64,000 nt of DNA from Mesostigma viride (taxonomy: Eukaryota; Streptophyta; Mesostigmatophyceae; Mesostigmatales; Mesostigmataceae): assembly GCA_009746045.1 (NCBI GenBank), contig RPFO01000299.1:1479307-1543306 (forward strand). The letters are read 5' to 3'. The position numbers were made by a program, and so were the translations under genes. This document shows positions 40,301-52,891 of the stretch, one piece after another (positions within the stretch are counted from its first letter, which is position 1; the number at the start of each line of letters is the position of its first letter). A model generated the notes under the pieces. It ran no database searches. It worked only from the letters and a program-made list of their open reading frames with translations, and was not told the DNA's origin.

Positions 40301-43300
40301 GTGCAAAATATCATATCAGCAGCGTTTGCTTTCGTGAATAGCTAGGTCAAGTAAGCAAATCTGCTAACGCTTGAAACGGGATTTGATAAGAGCTCGTCAA
40401 GACAGGTTGCTTGCATGCATCACACGCAGGAAACCCAGAACCCTCCTCGGCAGTGGAGGATACCACGTTCCAAACGTTGCGCGCCGCGCCGAAAGACGCT
40501 TATTACCAAAACGAAGATATTAATTCGTGGACAACACCGATGTAGTGTGGCCCACTCTAACTGTGAACCCATGATAATGAAACACACACACCAGCTGCAC
40601 TGGATGGCGTAGCTGGGCCGCCTCTCTCTTGCAGGTTTTAAGACGCTCTCGTTTCGGACTTCTGGCATGCCCGGCATTCGTTGACTTTCTTGACCCGACA
40701 TGCTGTGCCCTGCCCCAATGCCCCCTCCACCTTTGAACCGTACCCCTTCCACCCTTGTGTAACTCTCCCTGGCCTCCCTTCCATTCCTGTTCACCCTTGC
40801 AAACATTCCCGTCCACGCCCTTCCCACCCTTGTATTCCCTGCCCACGCTTGCTTCCTGCCCATCCTTGATGTTCCTGCCCACGCTTGCTTCCTGCCCATC
40901 CTTGGTGTTCCTGCCCACGCTTGCTCCCTGCCCATCCTTGGTGCTCCTGCCCATCCTTGGTGTTCCTGCCCATCCTTGGTGTTCCTGCCCATCCTTGGTG
41001 CTCCTGCCCATCCTTGGTGTTCCTGCCCATCCTTGGTGTTCCTGCCCATCCTTGGTGCTCCTGCCCATCCTTGGTGTTCCTGCCCATCCTTGGTGTTCCT
41101 GCCCATGATCGCACTCATCGCCCCGCTGCCACATGCGTGTCCATGTTGCAGGCGGTGGACCGCGGCCGTCCGATCGACTTTGACCACTTCCGGGACCTGT
41201 TTGTGTTGGTGGACGCGGCATCTCTGGAGAACATCACGCCCTACTACATGCGGGTACGATGTGCTGTGTGGCGTATCGCTCCACCTTTGCTACTGGCCGC
41301 CCTACTACATGCGGGTACGATGTGCTGTGTGGCGTATCGCTCCACCTTTGCTACTGGCCGCCCTACTACATGCGGGTACGATGTGCTGTATGGCGTGGTC
41401 CTTCACCTTTTCTACTGCACGCCCTACTGCATGCGGGCACGGCCAGGTGTGTGCCCTATCACATGTCCTACTAGTGCGTAGGACCTGTTGCATTCAGTAG
41501 CACATGTGCGACAATGTACACGTATGCCTTGCTAAATTCTGGCAGTGCGTATGCCTTGCTGCATGCGCTTGCCCTGCTACATGCTGGCAGTGGTTATGCC
41601 TTGCTGCATGCGTTTGCACTCTCCTCCATGCGCTACAAACTAAGGGTACGCGCTGCTGGTTTTAGGGTAGCTCAGCCTGACTATTCCATATGGACTTGGG
41701 GATTCATTCTGGCATGAAATCCATCCCACCGTAGCCATGCCACGATGCACCTGCGCCGGGCCTGCCTGTAAAGCTAGTGTTCCACTTTATCCTCAGCCAC
41801 GCGCCTGTGAGCCAGCATCCATGCATGGGGGAGGTACAGGAGGTGGGCCGCCCGTTTTCTGCTTGTGAACTGCATCCTCCATGGCCCCCAACATGCCGCC
41901 ACCACATACCTCCCCGACATGCCTGCACCCAACTCCCCCTCTACATGCCTTCACCACGCGCCTAATGAGCTACATGCCTGCACAACACATGCCTGCACCA
42001 CTACCTTACGACTGTGCCCGACTACGCAGGTGAGCATCGACTTGGGACGTGATGACTTCGCCGTCCCTGACAAGCGCAAGGGCGGCATGCCTCTGGGGCA
42101 CATTGTCGCGGGGGGGCTAGCTGGTATCATGTCCAAGTCGCTGACGTCACCGCTCAACGTGCTGACCGTGCGGTGGGTGCATCGCGTACCCGTGGGACCC
42201 TGAATAACCACCTAGACTGCGTCAATTACCACCTAGACTGCGTCAATAATCACGTAGACTGCTTCGGGCCATCGCCTTGATGGCACAGCATGGTGGTCTG
42301 TTGAGTAGGCCATGCACTGCTGCAAGCATTCGTGAGGATGTAGTGCATGCATTCTACTGTGCCAGCATGCACAGGCGTGTCAAGGAGGATAAAACAATGT
42401 ACATCCCTATGCCCACGTTGAGGTCCCCCACTCTGAGAGGACGAGACCCTGGATGTTGGAAACCCTGCATTTAGATAACAGGGCTGGAAGTTGGCGACGT
42501 TGCATTATAGTGTAGGGTGGTAAGACTGCTAACTGCTAGCTACTCCACGCCTAGTACTTGCTGTGGGCAAATGCTCTAGGGAGAACGTGCATAGCCTTTT
42601 TGGGTGGGGCGCTGCGCCTGTCGCCAACCTTGGGAAAGTACCGGATCTACAGTACTGATTTCTGCCCTGGATCCTGAGCTTAAGATAGTAGAACTGGGTT
42701 GAATTTTTCACGTATACGAATCGCCATGGATGTAGGAATGCCCGCACCAAGGCATAGGTGTGCATATATGCCACAAATAATGCACACCGCTTGAGGGAAG
42801 CTTCAATATACCCGCTAAGAAATGGGAGGATTGAACAATGCGTCCATTGTGCAACCCAGGCGGAAGCGATGACTGTTGCCTGTCTTGCTGCAGATGCCGG
42901 CGGTACAGTAGGCCACCGGGTAGGCTTGGAGGTGTTGGACATGACGAGTCTACATTGGAAGCCTGTTTGCATGCTGCCTGGTGCCATGGAATGAAGATTC
43001 GGACATGGACGTGACCTAGTAGGCTGCCTCTGGCCACGCTTTCCACTCGGGTGGCATCGTTAATGCGTGGAGGGCCTCAACTGTGCGCAGGGCCCAGGTG
43101 GTCCAGGGTGCCCGCATCGGGTTGGTGGACGCGGCGAAAAGCATCATGGCAGAGAACGGCCTGCCAGGGTTCTGGAAAGGTGAGCGATGCCCGGCTGCAG
43201 GAGTGCGCGCTTACGGTTGGGGTTGGGGGGGCGGGGCTGCAGGAGGGGGAGTGATAGATTTTCCTTGTACTGACAAGGAAAAAGAGCAGCCGTACTTTTT

Positions 43301-46300
43301 CCCGCGATCATGTGCGGTTGATGTGCAGTATTCACTGCACTAACAAGGAGACAACTATGTCCGTACGGATCTTGTTTGCCTTGTGCCAGTCTTAGTTTTA
43401 TGCACAGAAGTGCGCGTCGCCCAGTCAGGTATCTGCATCATGGACACACTTGCACCATCTCCATCAGATTTGTAACTAACGGCAGCCATCTCGTGTTACC
43501 AAGGCAGCCTTGATAGATAGCGCATTGAGAGCAACATCCTCCCGCAAGGGTCCTTGCGAAGTCGTCCAGCCAGCCAGGTCACTCATGGCGGTGGGCCGTG
43601 CCATCCCCTACGTGCACGAAGGAGGTGGCCGGCATGCCCTTTAGCAACCTTGGATGTTTTTTTATCGTGCAGTGGAGGCTCAAGACTACCAGTTATTCCA
43701 TATGGCTTATCTATGGCACGGGGCCCTGGAGTCACCGGGCATGGGTCCGTTGCCTCCGCCCTCAGCTATTATTACTGCATACTAGTATTACATGTGAGAT
43801 AGATGCTTGTTGCCTCAAGAGGACTAGGCTCTAGGGATTTTCCTTCTACAAGTTTGTGTGCCTGTTGCCCAATGCCCATGTGACGGCTGCCAGACATCGG
43901 CCGTGATTCATCGAATGTGTGCCCTGGTTTGCACACCGTTGCTGCCGCCGAGCCAATTTTTCAAACCACCCCCTCTCCCCGCCGCCCACGCCCATCACCC
44001 TTCCTTCTTGCCTCTCGCTGACTGCCTCCAACCTCCTTTGTCTCTCCCCTGGCAGGCAACCTGGCCAACTGCATCCGCAGCGCGCCCTCCAAGGCGTGCG
44101 ACTTCTTCGCGTATGACCTGTTCAAGAACCTGCTCACCGAGGGGGGCAAGCGGCCGCTCAGCGATGGCATGCGGCTCGTGGCGGGCGCCTTGGCGGGCTC
44201 TGTCAGCGCGACCGTGCTCTACCCGCTGGAGGTGCGGGTGGCAGTATGCTAGGCAATGTGGGCAAGATACTAGCAGGCAGAGTTTCAGGGGGCTGGTTGG
44301 GTCAGAGTGCGATGGGGAAAGGGTGGGAAAGGAGGGGGGAGGAGGGGAAGGAAAGGAGAGGAAAGAGGGGCAAAGGGGGAGAAAGGGGCGGCACGGGGGG
44401 GACTTGAGTAGTAGTATTAGGACCAGTTTCTGCTGTTTGGCACGTCTTGGAAACCGTGCGCTCGCATGATACTATTATGCTGTCACTATGCATATGCGTC
44501 TTCTCCCTTGGGACCTTGTGTAATCCAGTATGTGTGCTCGAATACAAGCAGCTTACAAAAACCAACATGGCGGGGCCAAGATGCGGCCCTTCGTGCCCGC
44601 GGGTAGAGACTATCTTCCAGCCACCTCTCCCTACGGTTTGATGATCGTGCTTGTCGCCCCGTGTATACATGTCCACTTCACCCAGACAGCGGCACACACC
44701 CTGGCATGTCCCTTGACAACCTGCCGCTGCCCACTCTATGCCTTGTATCGGGCTTAATTGATTGTTGCTTGGTTTCCCTCCATCGTTGCTTTCAGGGTCC
44801 TGTCTGGCTTCCCTTGTTGTGCTGTTTCTGCGGTACATTCGAGCACGTTCGGCTGTCCTTGTGCTCTGGCGTTGGGGGCATGCTTACCGGTGTTATTCGT
44901 GCCTGTAGGGTGCCTGTTTGGCACCTTTGTATGCTTATGCTGCCACGCATGTTTCGGTGGTGCAATCTTCCCCACCCTGCTACCCCCTTTCCCCAACCGG
45001 CTCACAGGTCATCTCCTCGCGCATGATGATGCCCAACAACGGCTACAAGTCCACCACCGACTGCCTGCTAAGTATCGTGCGCCAGAACGGCATCGGGGGC
45101 CTTTATGCGGGCATCGGGCCCACACTCATGGGCATCGTGCCGTATGCAGGCATCAACTTTGCCGCCTATGACATCCTGAGGGAGGCTTACAAGCGACAGA
45201 CAGGTACTGCGGCTTGACGCTTTTGCGTGCTGTCATTCGTCATGATGTCTATAACACTTGGGTATTTCCCTGCACATGTTCAGTTTTCCCTCACCCGTCA
45301 TTCCAGCCCACCAATCTCCCCAAGACTTTGTGAAGGAAGACAATCCTCCAAGGTACCTATTACCTCACGTTCTGTGTGTGCGGGAGTACTTGTGCACGTG
45401 CATACTCGGAAGTCGAGCGGGGCGGGCTTGGGAATGCCTCCCCACATAGGCTTGGTAGGCACCCAGTAATAGCTTGCGCTGAGCTGTATGTCGGGACGTG
45501 GGGGCTTAGCCAATGATTGCATGTGGGCATGGAGCGAGGGGGCATGTGGGTGGTGGCTTGTGCAACTGGATATTTGGCTGGGGCGCGGCACTGGCAAAGG
45601 ACCTCTGGCTTGCCCATGCATCGGCGGCATGAATATATCCATGTGTGTGCATCCCTGCATGCACGCACACATGTACGCACACACGCAGGCGCGGCGGCCC
45701 TCATGGGGTTCAGCACGCTTAGGCCGCAAGGAGCAGGCACCCGCCCCCCTAGCTTGTGAACCCTCTACTGGATTTGGGAGCAGTGGCGCGAGTGAAGCCT
45801 GCATTAGGCAGCTTGCGTGTGGCTCTGTTAGGCGCTGCTTGCTAGCAATGGCTTGTAGAACCAAGGGTCACTGTGAGCTCGTTGGAATACAGGACTGAAA
45901 TAGTGGTGACAAGCGGTAGGCATCTTAATTCAAAAAGCGCCACCTGCACCGCTTGGCGCCATCTTTGGTGCCTGCATGACACGCGGCCGCTCGTGTTTTT
46001 TCTCAGCCACGCGTAGCTGTCTGCTCGTGCCATAAGGGCTGATCCAGGAGTATGGGACACATCACCTGTTTATTACTGCCTCCTGACGCCCCTATCCGCG
46101 GTCACGTGCCCTTGTTCCCCGTCCCTTGGCCCTTGATCCCATCATCCATCATACATAGGCAAAGAGCACCTCAGCACGGGGGCCACTTTGGCCATGGGCA
46201 TGGTCGCTGGGTGGCTGGCGATGACTGTCTCCTTTCCCCTGGAGGTGGTTCGCAGAAGGCTTCAGGTGCGTCGCTGCGCCCAACAGATATGGGTGAAAGT

Positions 46301-47383
46301 TCTGCCTTCGGCGGCTGCTACACCAGCTGAAGCTGCAATTGCTAACTGTTGTCATTTAAAGAAGATCTCAATGCAAATGTCTGTGGTAGATGTTTGCCAA
46401 GGGGAGTTCAAGGGTGGCACCATGCTTGCTGAAGAATAGCTCATTTCGCTTCAGAGTCGCCCTGATCAGTGGCGTTGCAAATATTTCCACGCTTGTTTGT
46501 GATCATGGGAGCTGGATCAACTGGCCTTGCTGCTTGCGCACACGTGTGCATGTGTGCAGGTCCAAGGCTCTGCTGGGGGCAAGGTGGTGTACGCGGGTGC
46601 GCTGGATTGCGCGCAACAGCTGATGAAGGAAGGCGGCGTGGGGGCGTTCTACCGCGGTAGGTTCCAGTTTGCCTTGCTGTACGGCAGGAATAGGATAGGC
46701 ATTGGGCATCCTGTATATGGCGATCACCTGGCCTTCATTTTCGGCTCTATTTGAGTAAGCTTCAAAGCTTCACGTTCGGTACACACGTGGATACCTGGAC
46801 AGCCATCAAGCGCACGTTTGCTTTTGAGATTGTGAGCGGAAGCCAAGTGGCAGTGCAGTTGTGGTTCTTACAACGCTGGTGGCTGTTTAGCATGCAGGGA
46901 TCGACGCCGTGCCTTTGCAACACCAACATCAACGCCAGCTGTGATATTGCTGTCGTCTCTTTCCTTGGCTTTCTTCGTCCAACTGTTGAATCTGAAAGGC
47001 GCGGTTCTTGCAGTACCAGTGGCAGTAATTAGCTTGCCGCCAGGTACGGGCATGACTTAGAATGCTAGGCCAGGGTAACATCTGTAGATTGTGAAGCCAG
47101 ACACAACGCGGTGAAGTGCTAACCCCCTTTTTCAAGCTTCTTGCTGCTCCCCTTACTTGCCCTCCATGTAGGCTGGGTGGCTGGCAGCATGAAGATCATC
47201 CCAGCAGCTGGCATCAGCTTCCTCACCTACGAGCTGGCCAAGAAGGTGCTGATGCACATTGAAGAGGAGAGGACTTTGACACACAAACGCGAAGCCACCT
47301 TGAAAAGGGTTAAGCAACAGGTGTCAAAGCACCAGGTGTCGAAACAACAGGTGAAGAATGGGAAACCAGAAGCTGCCCGTTAA
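36201..47383 (+). CDS. EF-hand (calcium-regulated) mitochondrial carrier, 13 exons
   Basis: Exons: 36201-36457, 36736-36799, 37159-37254, 38879-38974, 39818-39883, 41152-41253, 42030-42172, 43091-43179, 44056-44231, 45008-45203, 46159-46265, 46560-46656 and 47172-47383. All are GT-AG, phases agree, 566 residues. The N-terminal part has two canonical EF loops (residues 80-91 DENMDNVLSQEE and 151-162 DADASGKISEAE) plus degenerate ones, as in SCaMC/APC-type ATP-Mg/phosphate carriers of the inner membrane. The carrier domain has three repeats. The cytoplasmic-gate motifs YDLFK (324-328), YDILR (417-421) and YELAK (516-520) are intact. The matrix-gate motifs read PLNVLT (268-273), PLEVIS (361-366) and PLEVVR (455-460), so the first two lack the usual basic residue and the first also the acidic one. 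The substrate is uncertain. The Lys/Gln-rich C-terminal tail is unusual. Confidence 0.85.
37277..37312 (+). repeat. (CA)n microsatellite in carrier intron
   Basis: About 18 CA units, 22 bases after the donor site of carrier exon 3. Confidence 0.95.
37904..38094 (+). repeat. 18-bp minisatellite in carrier intron 3
   Basis: About ten copies of AAGAACAAATCTGCCGGC with G/A variation, one interrupted by CCTGCAGC. Open frames on both strands are artefacts of a unit length divisible by three. Confidence 0.9.
39920..40126 (+). repeat. 23-bp minisatellite in carrier intron 5
   Basis: Nine nearly perfect copies of CCCTTGACACCAGACATCATGGG begin about 36 bases after the exon 5 donor. Copies are contiguous, without spacers. 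Confidence 0.95.
40857..41105 (+). repeat. 19-bp minisatellite just upstream of carrier exon 6
   Basis: About thirteen copies of GCCCATCCTTGGTGTTCCT and close variants. The array ends about 45 bases before the exon 6 acceptor, so its pyrimidine-rich strand lies where a branch point and polypyrimidine tract would be. Confidence 0.9.
41238..41440 (+). repeat. 61-bp tandem repeat duplicating an exon end and its splice donor
   Basis: A 61-bp unit beginning GCCCTACTACATGCGGGTAC (the end of carrier exon 6 plus its 5' splice site) is present at 41238, 41299, 41360 and, diverged, 41421. The first three copies keep CGG|GTACGA. The fourth reads GGGCACGG and has lost the GT. Confidence 0.9.
42198..42261 (+). 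repeat. Short tandem repeat in carrier intron 7
   Basis: Three copies of a roughly 21-bp unit AATAACCACCTAGACTGCGTC start about 25 bases downstream of the exon 7 donor. Confidence 0.8.
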
Positions 47384-50300
47384 CCCTGTGACGTGCCTGC
47401 TGAACTATTGAGATTCCAGTTTGGAATTTTGATGACCCTGGGCTTACATTTTATCAGTTTTTCTCCATATGTGTGCCGCCCATGGCTAATTGAAAGACCA
47501 TTTGGTGGTGCCCATGTGCATTTACTGGTATCTACAGTGTTTTCATTCAGTTCCATGCGCAGTATTTCGGGCTTGCAGCAGCTGGGTTCGAAATGCAAAC
47601 TACGATTTAAATATTATAGTCTCTTGACCCCGCATGTACCTACAAATTCAAATCAAAAGGCAAAGTTGGACCCTAGCTGGCATATATCGTCGAGGCAGGC
47701 TGGCAGCAAATACCACATGCTGCTGAGAGCCGGGATGCAAAAATTTTTTAAAAGCGAATTCAAGTCAGTGTAGCTCCATCCAGGTTTGATCTTGTAACAG
47801 TATTTTCTGACAGTGTGTATACGATCGAGGAGTGTGTATACTGTACACATCCACGTGGACGTGAACTTATTGGAGTTCATCGTTCATCAAGTAAATGGCT
47901 GAGTCCTTTGTACGGCCAAAGTCTAATGATTCATGGCCTGACTTGACTTTTGGGGACTTATGTGCGGGGTGCCCTTAATTCCATGGTCGTTTGTGTTGGG
48001 CCCTGGACGGTACGGAACAGTATTTGACACCGCCTCCTCCTCTTAATTTGCCGGCCGCACAGACCACGGGGATACCGAAGTGGGCGCTGCAGTTGGGCTC
48101 AGGACTGGCCAACCAGATGGGGCAGCTCCTCCTATATGGCAGGGTCGATCCAAGGTTGTCCCGTCGATCGCCGGCAACCCACTGGCAAACTTGCGTGGCC
48201 CCGCACCGACGCGGCGCGACCCGGACCTATATGTGACACAACTGCTTGAAGATGGGGGGCCCTTCTGGGATTATCTGTACTCGGCGCCCACATATGATAG
48301 ACAATTAAGGAGAAAGGGGCTGCATGCCGTCTACGATAAGCACCCTCCTGAGGGGCATGCTCCTGTTTTATCCCCACGGGCCCCGCGGCCCATTGCTAGC
48401 ATGCAGCCGGTACAAGTCCACAGGTGGATCGAGGTTATTGCCCCTGAGGATAGCCGCTACACTACCGCCTCATCGATCTGCTATTACAGTAGAGGACAGC
48501 TCAGATGAGGATTATATCCCCCTCTGCACACTTGACTATATGGTTGGGGCATGACTGTGCAGACGATACATATTTCTGTGTCACGGACGCGAGCTATGTC
48601 ATCCGGGCGCCCACTATGCACAGACCGGTCAACGTGTGCAAGGAATTTGTTTTCTGCGCATTTTCGACAAAGGCTAGTGACCGGGGGGGGGGCACTAGCC
48701 TTTGCACTTGCAGCATAGGGGCAGGGGCATGCAGGCGCGCCGGGCCAGGCACAGTCAGGCGCAGCACAAGAGCGCGGACGAAAGCGTACGTGCGCGCGCG
48801 CCGGGCCAGGCACAGCTGGGCGCTCAGCACTGAATTGAGCGGACGGCAGCACAAGTGCGCAGCGTCGAGAGGATCATACGCGAGTTAGTGGACAGCTGGA
48901 GCTGGAGCTGGAGCTGGAGCTGGAGCTGGAGCTGGAGCTGGAGCTGGAGCTGGACTTCAACAGCGCCGAGGCTATTGACAGGCCAGGTGTCTTTGTGGTG
49001 TAGAATAGCTGGTCAACGTTATTAGGGCTGGACAGAAAATGGAAAAGGGCAATTTGCGGTGCGGAGCCAGATCGCTGGAATGAATGCGAAATCGCTGGCA
49101 GCCCTGCGAAGGGATTGCTTCTAGAAAGGAAGGATTAGAAGCAATATTTGCTGCGCCACTCACACGCGAGGTGTGAGCGTGCAGATTGTTTGAATGATAT
49201 TATGCTTCGACCTTGGTGGTCATGGCTCAATATGCCGGACATTCCCAGGAACAGAGATGCTGGAGTCTCTAGGACATGAGATCGGCAACACGGGGCACGT
49301 AGCAATTTAGATTTGTCGGGATGCCTTTTTGCTTTTGTTGGCATGTGTGGTAGAAAGCCAGGACGGCCCAACTGGAATGCGTTTTTTATTTGCATGGTTC
49401 AGGCAGCAAGATAGTTTTGGCATTCCTAGCCACAACGGTCTGAAAGTGCCAAAAAACACCCATCTTACTCCTCCTAGCTGCAGTTATATTCAGATGATGG
49501 TCAAACTTGGTGGCAAGCTTCCTTATGATACCTAGTTTTAATGTGCCAAGTTGCACCTTGGCTGGTTACATGGTGCTTACTGAACGGTGACGTCGAAAAG
49601 CATTAAAAACGCAAAAAATGCCAATTTTATTCATTATTAATTGCACAAACATCACAAATCATGTCTGCTTGACCTGTAAATGGGTAGATAACTTATTTAC
49701 ATCACATTTAGCTTACCTACCAAATTGCACCCGAGTTAGACACGGTTTGGAAAGCAATTATGCTGTCAAACGTCACACAAAGCCTATTTTAGGCATTTTA
49801 TTAACAAGTTGATGCCTCCATTAATGCAAATGAGCTTAGATTCACCTAGAAATTGTTAAACACATCATTTGTGAAGTATGAAGCCTAACTAGGAACTTGC
49901 ATCTTACAATTAATTGCAGTTAATGACAATATTCTGCTGTCACATGTCACCGCGATGCCAAATTAAGACATTCATTACACCGTAGGTGGTGGGAATGATC
50001 TCAGTTTGGCTTGAAATCTGGCAGGCAGTTATGCTGCACCATGCCACACAAGTCTCCCAAGTTTTACTGAGATTGCACATCAGATGGCGAAAAAACTGTG
50101 ACGTGTGCTGGCCAGCAGCCAACAACTCGCACTTCCTAGAAAGTGCACACCTCCAAGCAAGCAACTGAGGTCCTAGTGAGGTCCAACTGAGGTCCAACTG
50201 AGGTACCACTCCGTATAATGATGTACACATCAATGAGAACGAGACATCCAGCAACTAGCCATCGTAAAATCACCAAGTTGTGACATGTGAAAGCATAAGA

Positions 50301-50442
50301 ATGCCAGTTTCTTCGTCTATCTATAACACACATCAATAACACATGGAGAGCCCACTGGCCACCATTGAAGAGCCCTCGCATGGCATGCATGCAAACGTCA
50401 TGCTATTATGCCTTCATCAAGCTGCATGCCCTGCACGTCGAC
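47384..50442. other. Intergenic, no confident gene
   Basis: The first part is the 3' flank of the carrier gene. A 142-codon frame at 48080-48508 (WQGRSKVVPSIAGNPL, VTQLLEDGGPFWDYLYSAPT) has no family I recognise and could be a transposon relic. 49560-50330 is AT-rich and may be the non-coding flank of the transposon-like gene that follows. I found no terminal inverted repeat there. Confidence 0.4.
48893..48954 (+). repeat. GGAGCT hexanucleotide array
   Basis: About ten GGAGCT units, unbroken. Confidence 0.95.
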
Positions 50443-52793
50443 TCATTTTGCTGCAGCCCGCATGTGATCCAGCATCCTCTTCCTTGCTCGTTGTTCCGCA
50501 TAGGAAAGTGGCATGCAGAGTCGGTGTGCCAACTCTTGGCGCACCATGCCAGCATGCATGCTCTGCGCAAGTGCACCAACGCCCATGGCCCTTCCACGCT
50601 TGTCAGTCCCAGTTTTGACACGCTTGTTAGAGCGGTGTGCATAGGTCACCTTGTTCACATGGTGGAGGTGTTCTAAGGCCTCCCCCGAAAACAGGCGCAG
50701 GTCACCCAACTCACGAATCTGAGATGGGATGTGGGCCACCAGGTCGTGCATGTATGTGGTGACATGCTCGGGGGCAGTGAAAGAGATGAAAGAGGCAACA
50801 TAAGTGGCTGCCAGCTCCTCTACCTCGGCTGCCTTTGCCTCCCGCTTGGGCCCCCCTGGCCCATCATCATCAAAGTCACACAGGGCCTCCCAGACATCCT
50901 TCAAACCCTGCCACACCCTGGTCAGCTCCTCCCTGTCCACATGCGACTCTGCATCCTCATCAGCGTTGTGCTGGCAAACAATGTTCACACACAGATGGAA
51001 TTTGTCCAGCAAGGTCTCAGCCTCCCTTCCAATGACATGTGGCTTCTCAACTGCCTTAGCACTGGCATTCTTAGATGGTGCTTTCACATACTTCTCCTTA
51101 ATAAACACGCCCATCTCATCATGCAACACCTTCAGCATTTCTGCCTCCTCGCCCTTATGCATCCGTGCCATGATGGTCCTGTCCAGGAGTGCACATACAT
51201 TATTGAGAAGGCAGTGAAGAAGACAGGTTGGGTGTTCACAGTGCTCAACGGGGAGGAGAGGGGTGCAGCCCCACTTCTGGCCAAAGTGGTCCCGGGCATG
51301 CTGCCCTGCCTTGCTCTCGTTCCTTGGCTCTGTGGCTCTGAGCTCTGCCTGGGTATGGAAAACCTTGCCGCAGTGAGGGCTGGGGCACTTGAAAGGGGCA
51401 GTGGGATCAACCTGCACATCGTGGGCTAGCTCCCTAGCCAGCTGCACAGTGCGGGGTGAGAAGTGCTTGGATGCCTCCAGGTCACCGAACTTGGCCTTGG
51501 GGCATGTGCACTTGTTGCAAGGGTACTGGTGTGAGCATCCTGCTTGCCCTCTCTCTGCATTCACATATGCCTTGTCCCCCCCCCGAGCATCCTGACAACC
51601 GGCACGCGCCTCCCATCACCTAAGTGCACCCCCTCCGCTTCAAGGACCTCCCCATACTCTCGGATGAGCCTAGCATAGCAGGCCTTTAGCGCACCATGGT
51701 TGCTATCAGAGCCCACATACATGACCATGGAGTGCAGGTCGGTGGGGGATGACATCGGACACCCCCTTGCCAGCTCCAGGTCTGCAGGCAACACATGGAT
51801 GACTATGGAGACATACTTCTGGCTGCGAGAGAGTGAGGCTGCATCTGCCATGACCTGTATCAAGACGCCATCCTCATGCAGGACATTGCCAAACTTGTTC
51901 TCAAGGTGGGTGATCTCCTTCTCCAGGGCATAATGCAGTGACCTGCTCACAAATAGGCCATCATCACGCTGCTCTACTTGTGCTGGGACGATCATGGACT
52001 GCCGCAGCTTCTCCAACTCATAAATACTAGGCAGCATGGGCATCTCAACGTCCATGACTTTCACCGGTACCCAGACCCCCTCCTCCTCGTCATAGGTGTG
52101 AGACAAGGACATCCTGGCAAGCTGGTAGTCACGCCTCCCTAGCTGTAGCCTGCCTTGCAAGTAACTAGCTAGCTCAGCATTCCAGTGCTCTCCGACCTTG
52201 GCGAAAGCCTGTTCTGCAACAGCCTTGTCGATGCCAGCAGCGTGCACGACTTGTGAGGACATATCGGGGTAGGCTTTGTGAAATGCTACCAGTGCATCCA
52301 CCTTAAGCGACTCTGCCTCCCCATACCTCTGCTGCAGAAACTCAGCAACATCGCTTGACAGCAAACGTGCCCGCCTAGCATCGTCCTGTGGCAACAAGTC
52401 TGCCTTCCTTGGGGGATGATACCCAGCCTTCCTGCCCCCCTTGCCCTTCCTGCCCACCCTAAGTGATGCTGGTATGGCACGGCCCCTCCAGCCATGAGCG
52501 GATTGAAGAAACACTCCCATCCTTCTAGTCTTCTTCTTGAGTTCATCCTCCAGCTCTGCCACTTTTGCTGTCAACTTAGTCTCACGATCCTTGCCAAGGC
52601 TGACATCATGCAGTGCTGCCTTGAGCTGCCTTCTAAGCGACTGAACAAGTCTTGGTTCCGTGCTGCGTGGCTGCGAAGTGCTGACAGGCGTGACGGTGGA
52701 CACCTGAGTTGGCCTAAACCTCCCAGATGAGCCCCTTGCATGGTGGCGGTTGTCATGATTTCCCGAGCCTTGCTTCATGCTCTGCATGCACAT
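50443..52793 (-). pseudogene. Transposon-like gene, main part, split at a G9 run
   Basis: Two minus-strand frames abut: 51561-52793 (410 codons, ATG start) and 50443-51564 (373 codons). They meet at nine consecutive G at about 51577-51585. One more G, or two fewer, would join them into one protein of roughly 780 residues, with RRVPVVRMLGG before and GDKAYVNAERG after the run. The first part has a coiled coil (LRRQLKAAL to ELEDELKKK) and FGNVLHEDGVLIQVMADAAS. The second has a cysteine cluster (CSHQYPCNKCTCPKAK, FKCPSPHCGKVF), LLHCLLNNVCALLD, and a C-terminal TYMHDLVAHIPSQIRELGDL. The layout resembles metazoan and algal transposase-like proteins with a DDE/zinc-cluster core, but I cannot place it in a named superfamily. 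Confidence 0.55.
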
Positions 52794-52891
52794 TAAAATG
52801 CCGCGTCATCATCACACAAGCAGCAACACAAGTGCCAGGCATGCACTATATTAAAGGCAAGGTCCATACCTGCCACAAAACTGGGGAGTGC

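Noticed and set aside
40420-41187. Minus-strand protein of repeated Gly-Arg-Lys-Asp-Gly-Gln units
   Set aside because: It is an artefact of the 19-bp minisatellite. It overlaps real plus-strand carrier exon 6 and has no family signature.
48080-48508. 142-codon plus-strand frame
   Set aside because: No recognisable domain, no convincing start context and no splice partners. It is left as a possible relic only.
50160-50330. Terminal inverted repeats of the transposon-like gene
   Set aside because: Short GAGGTCCAACT direct repeats are present at 50168-50205, but no inverse partner was found upstream of 53952 by eye.
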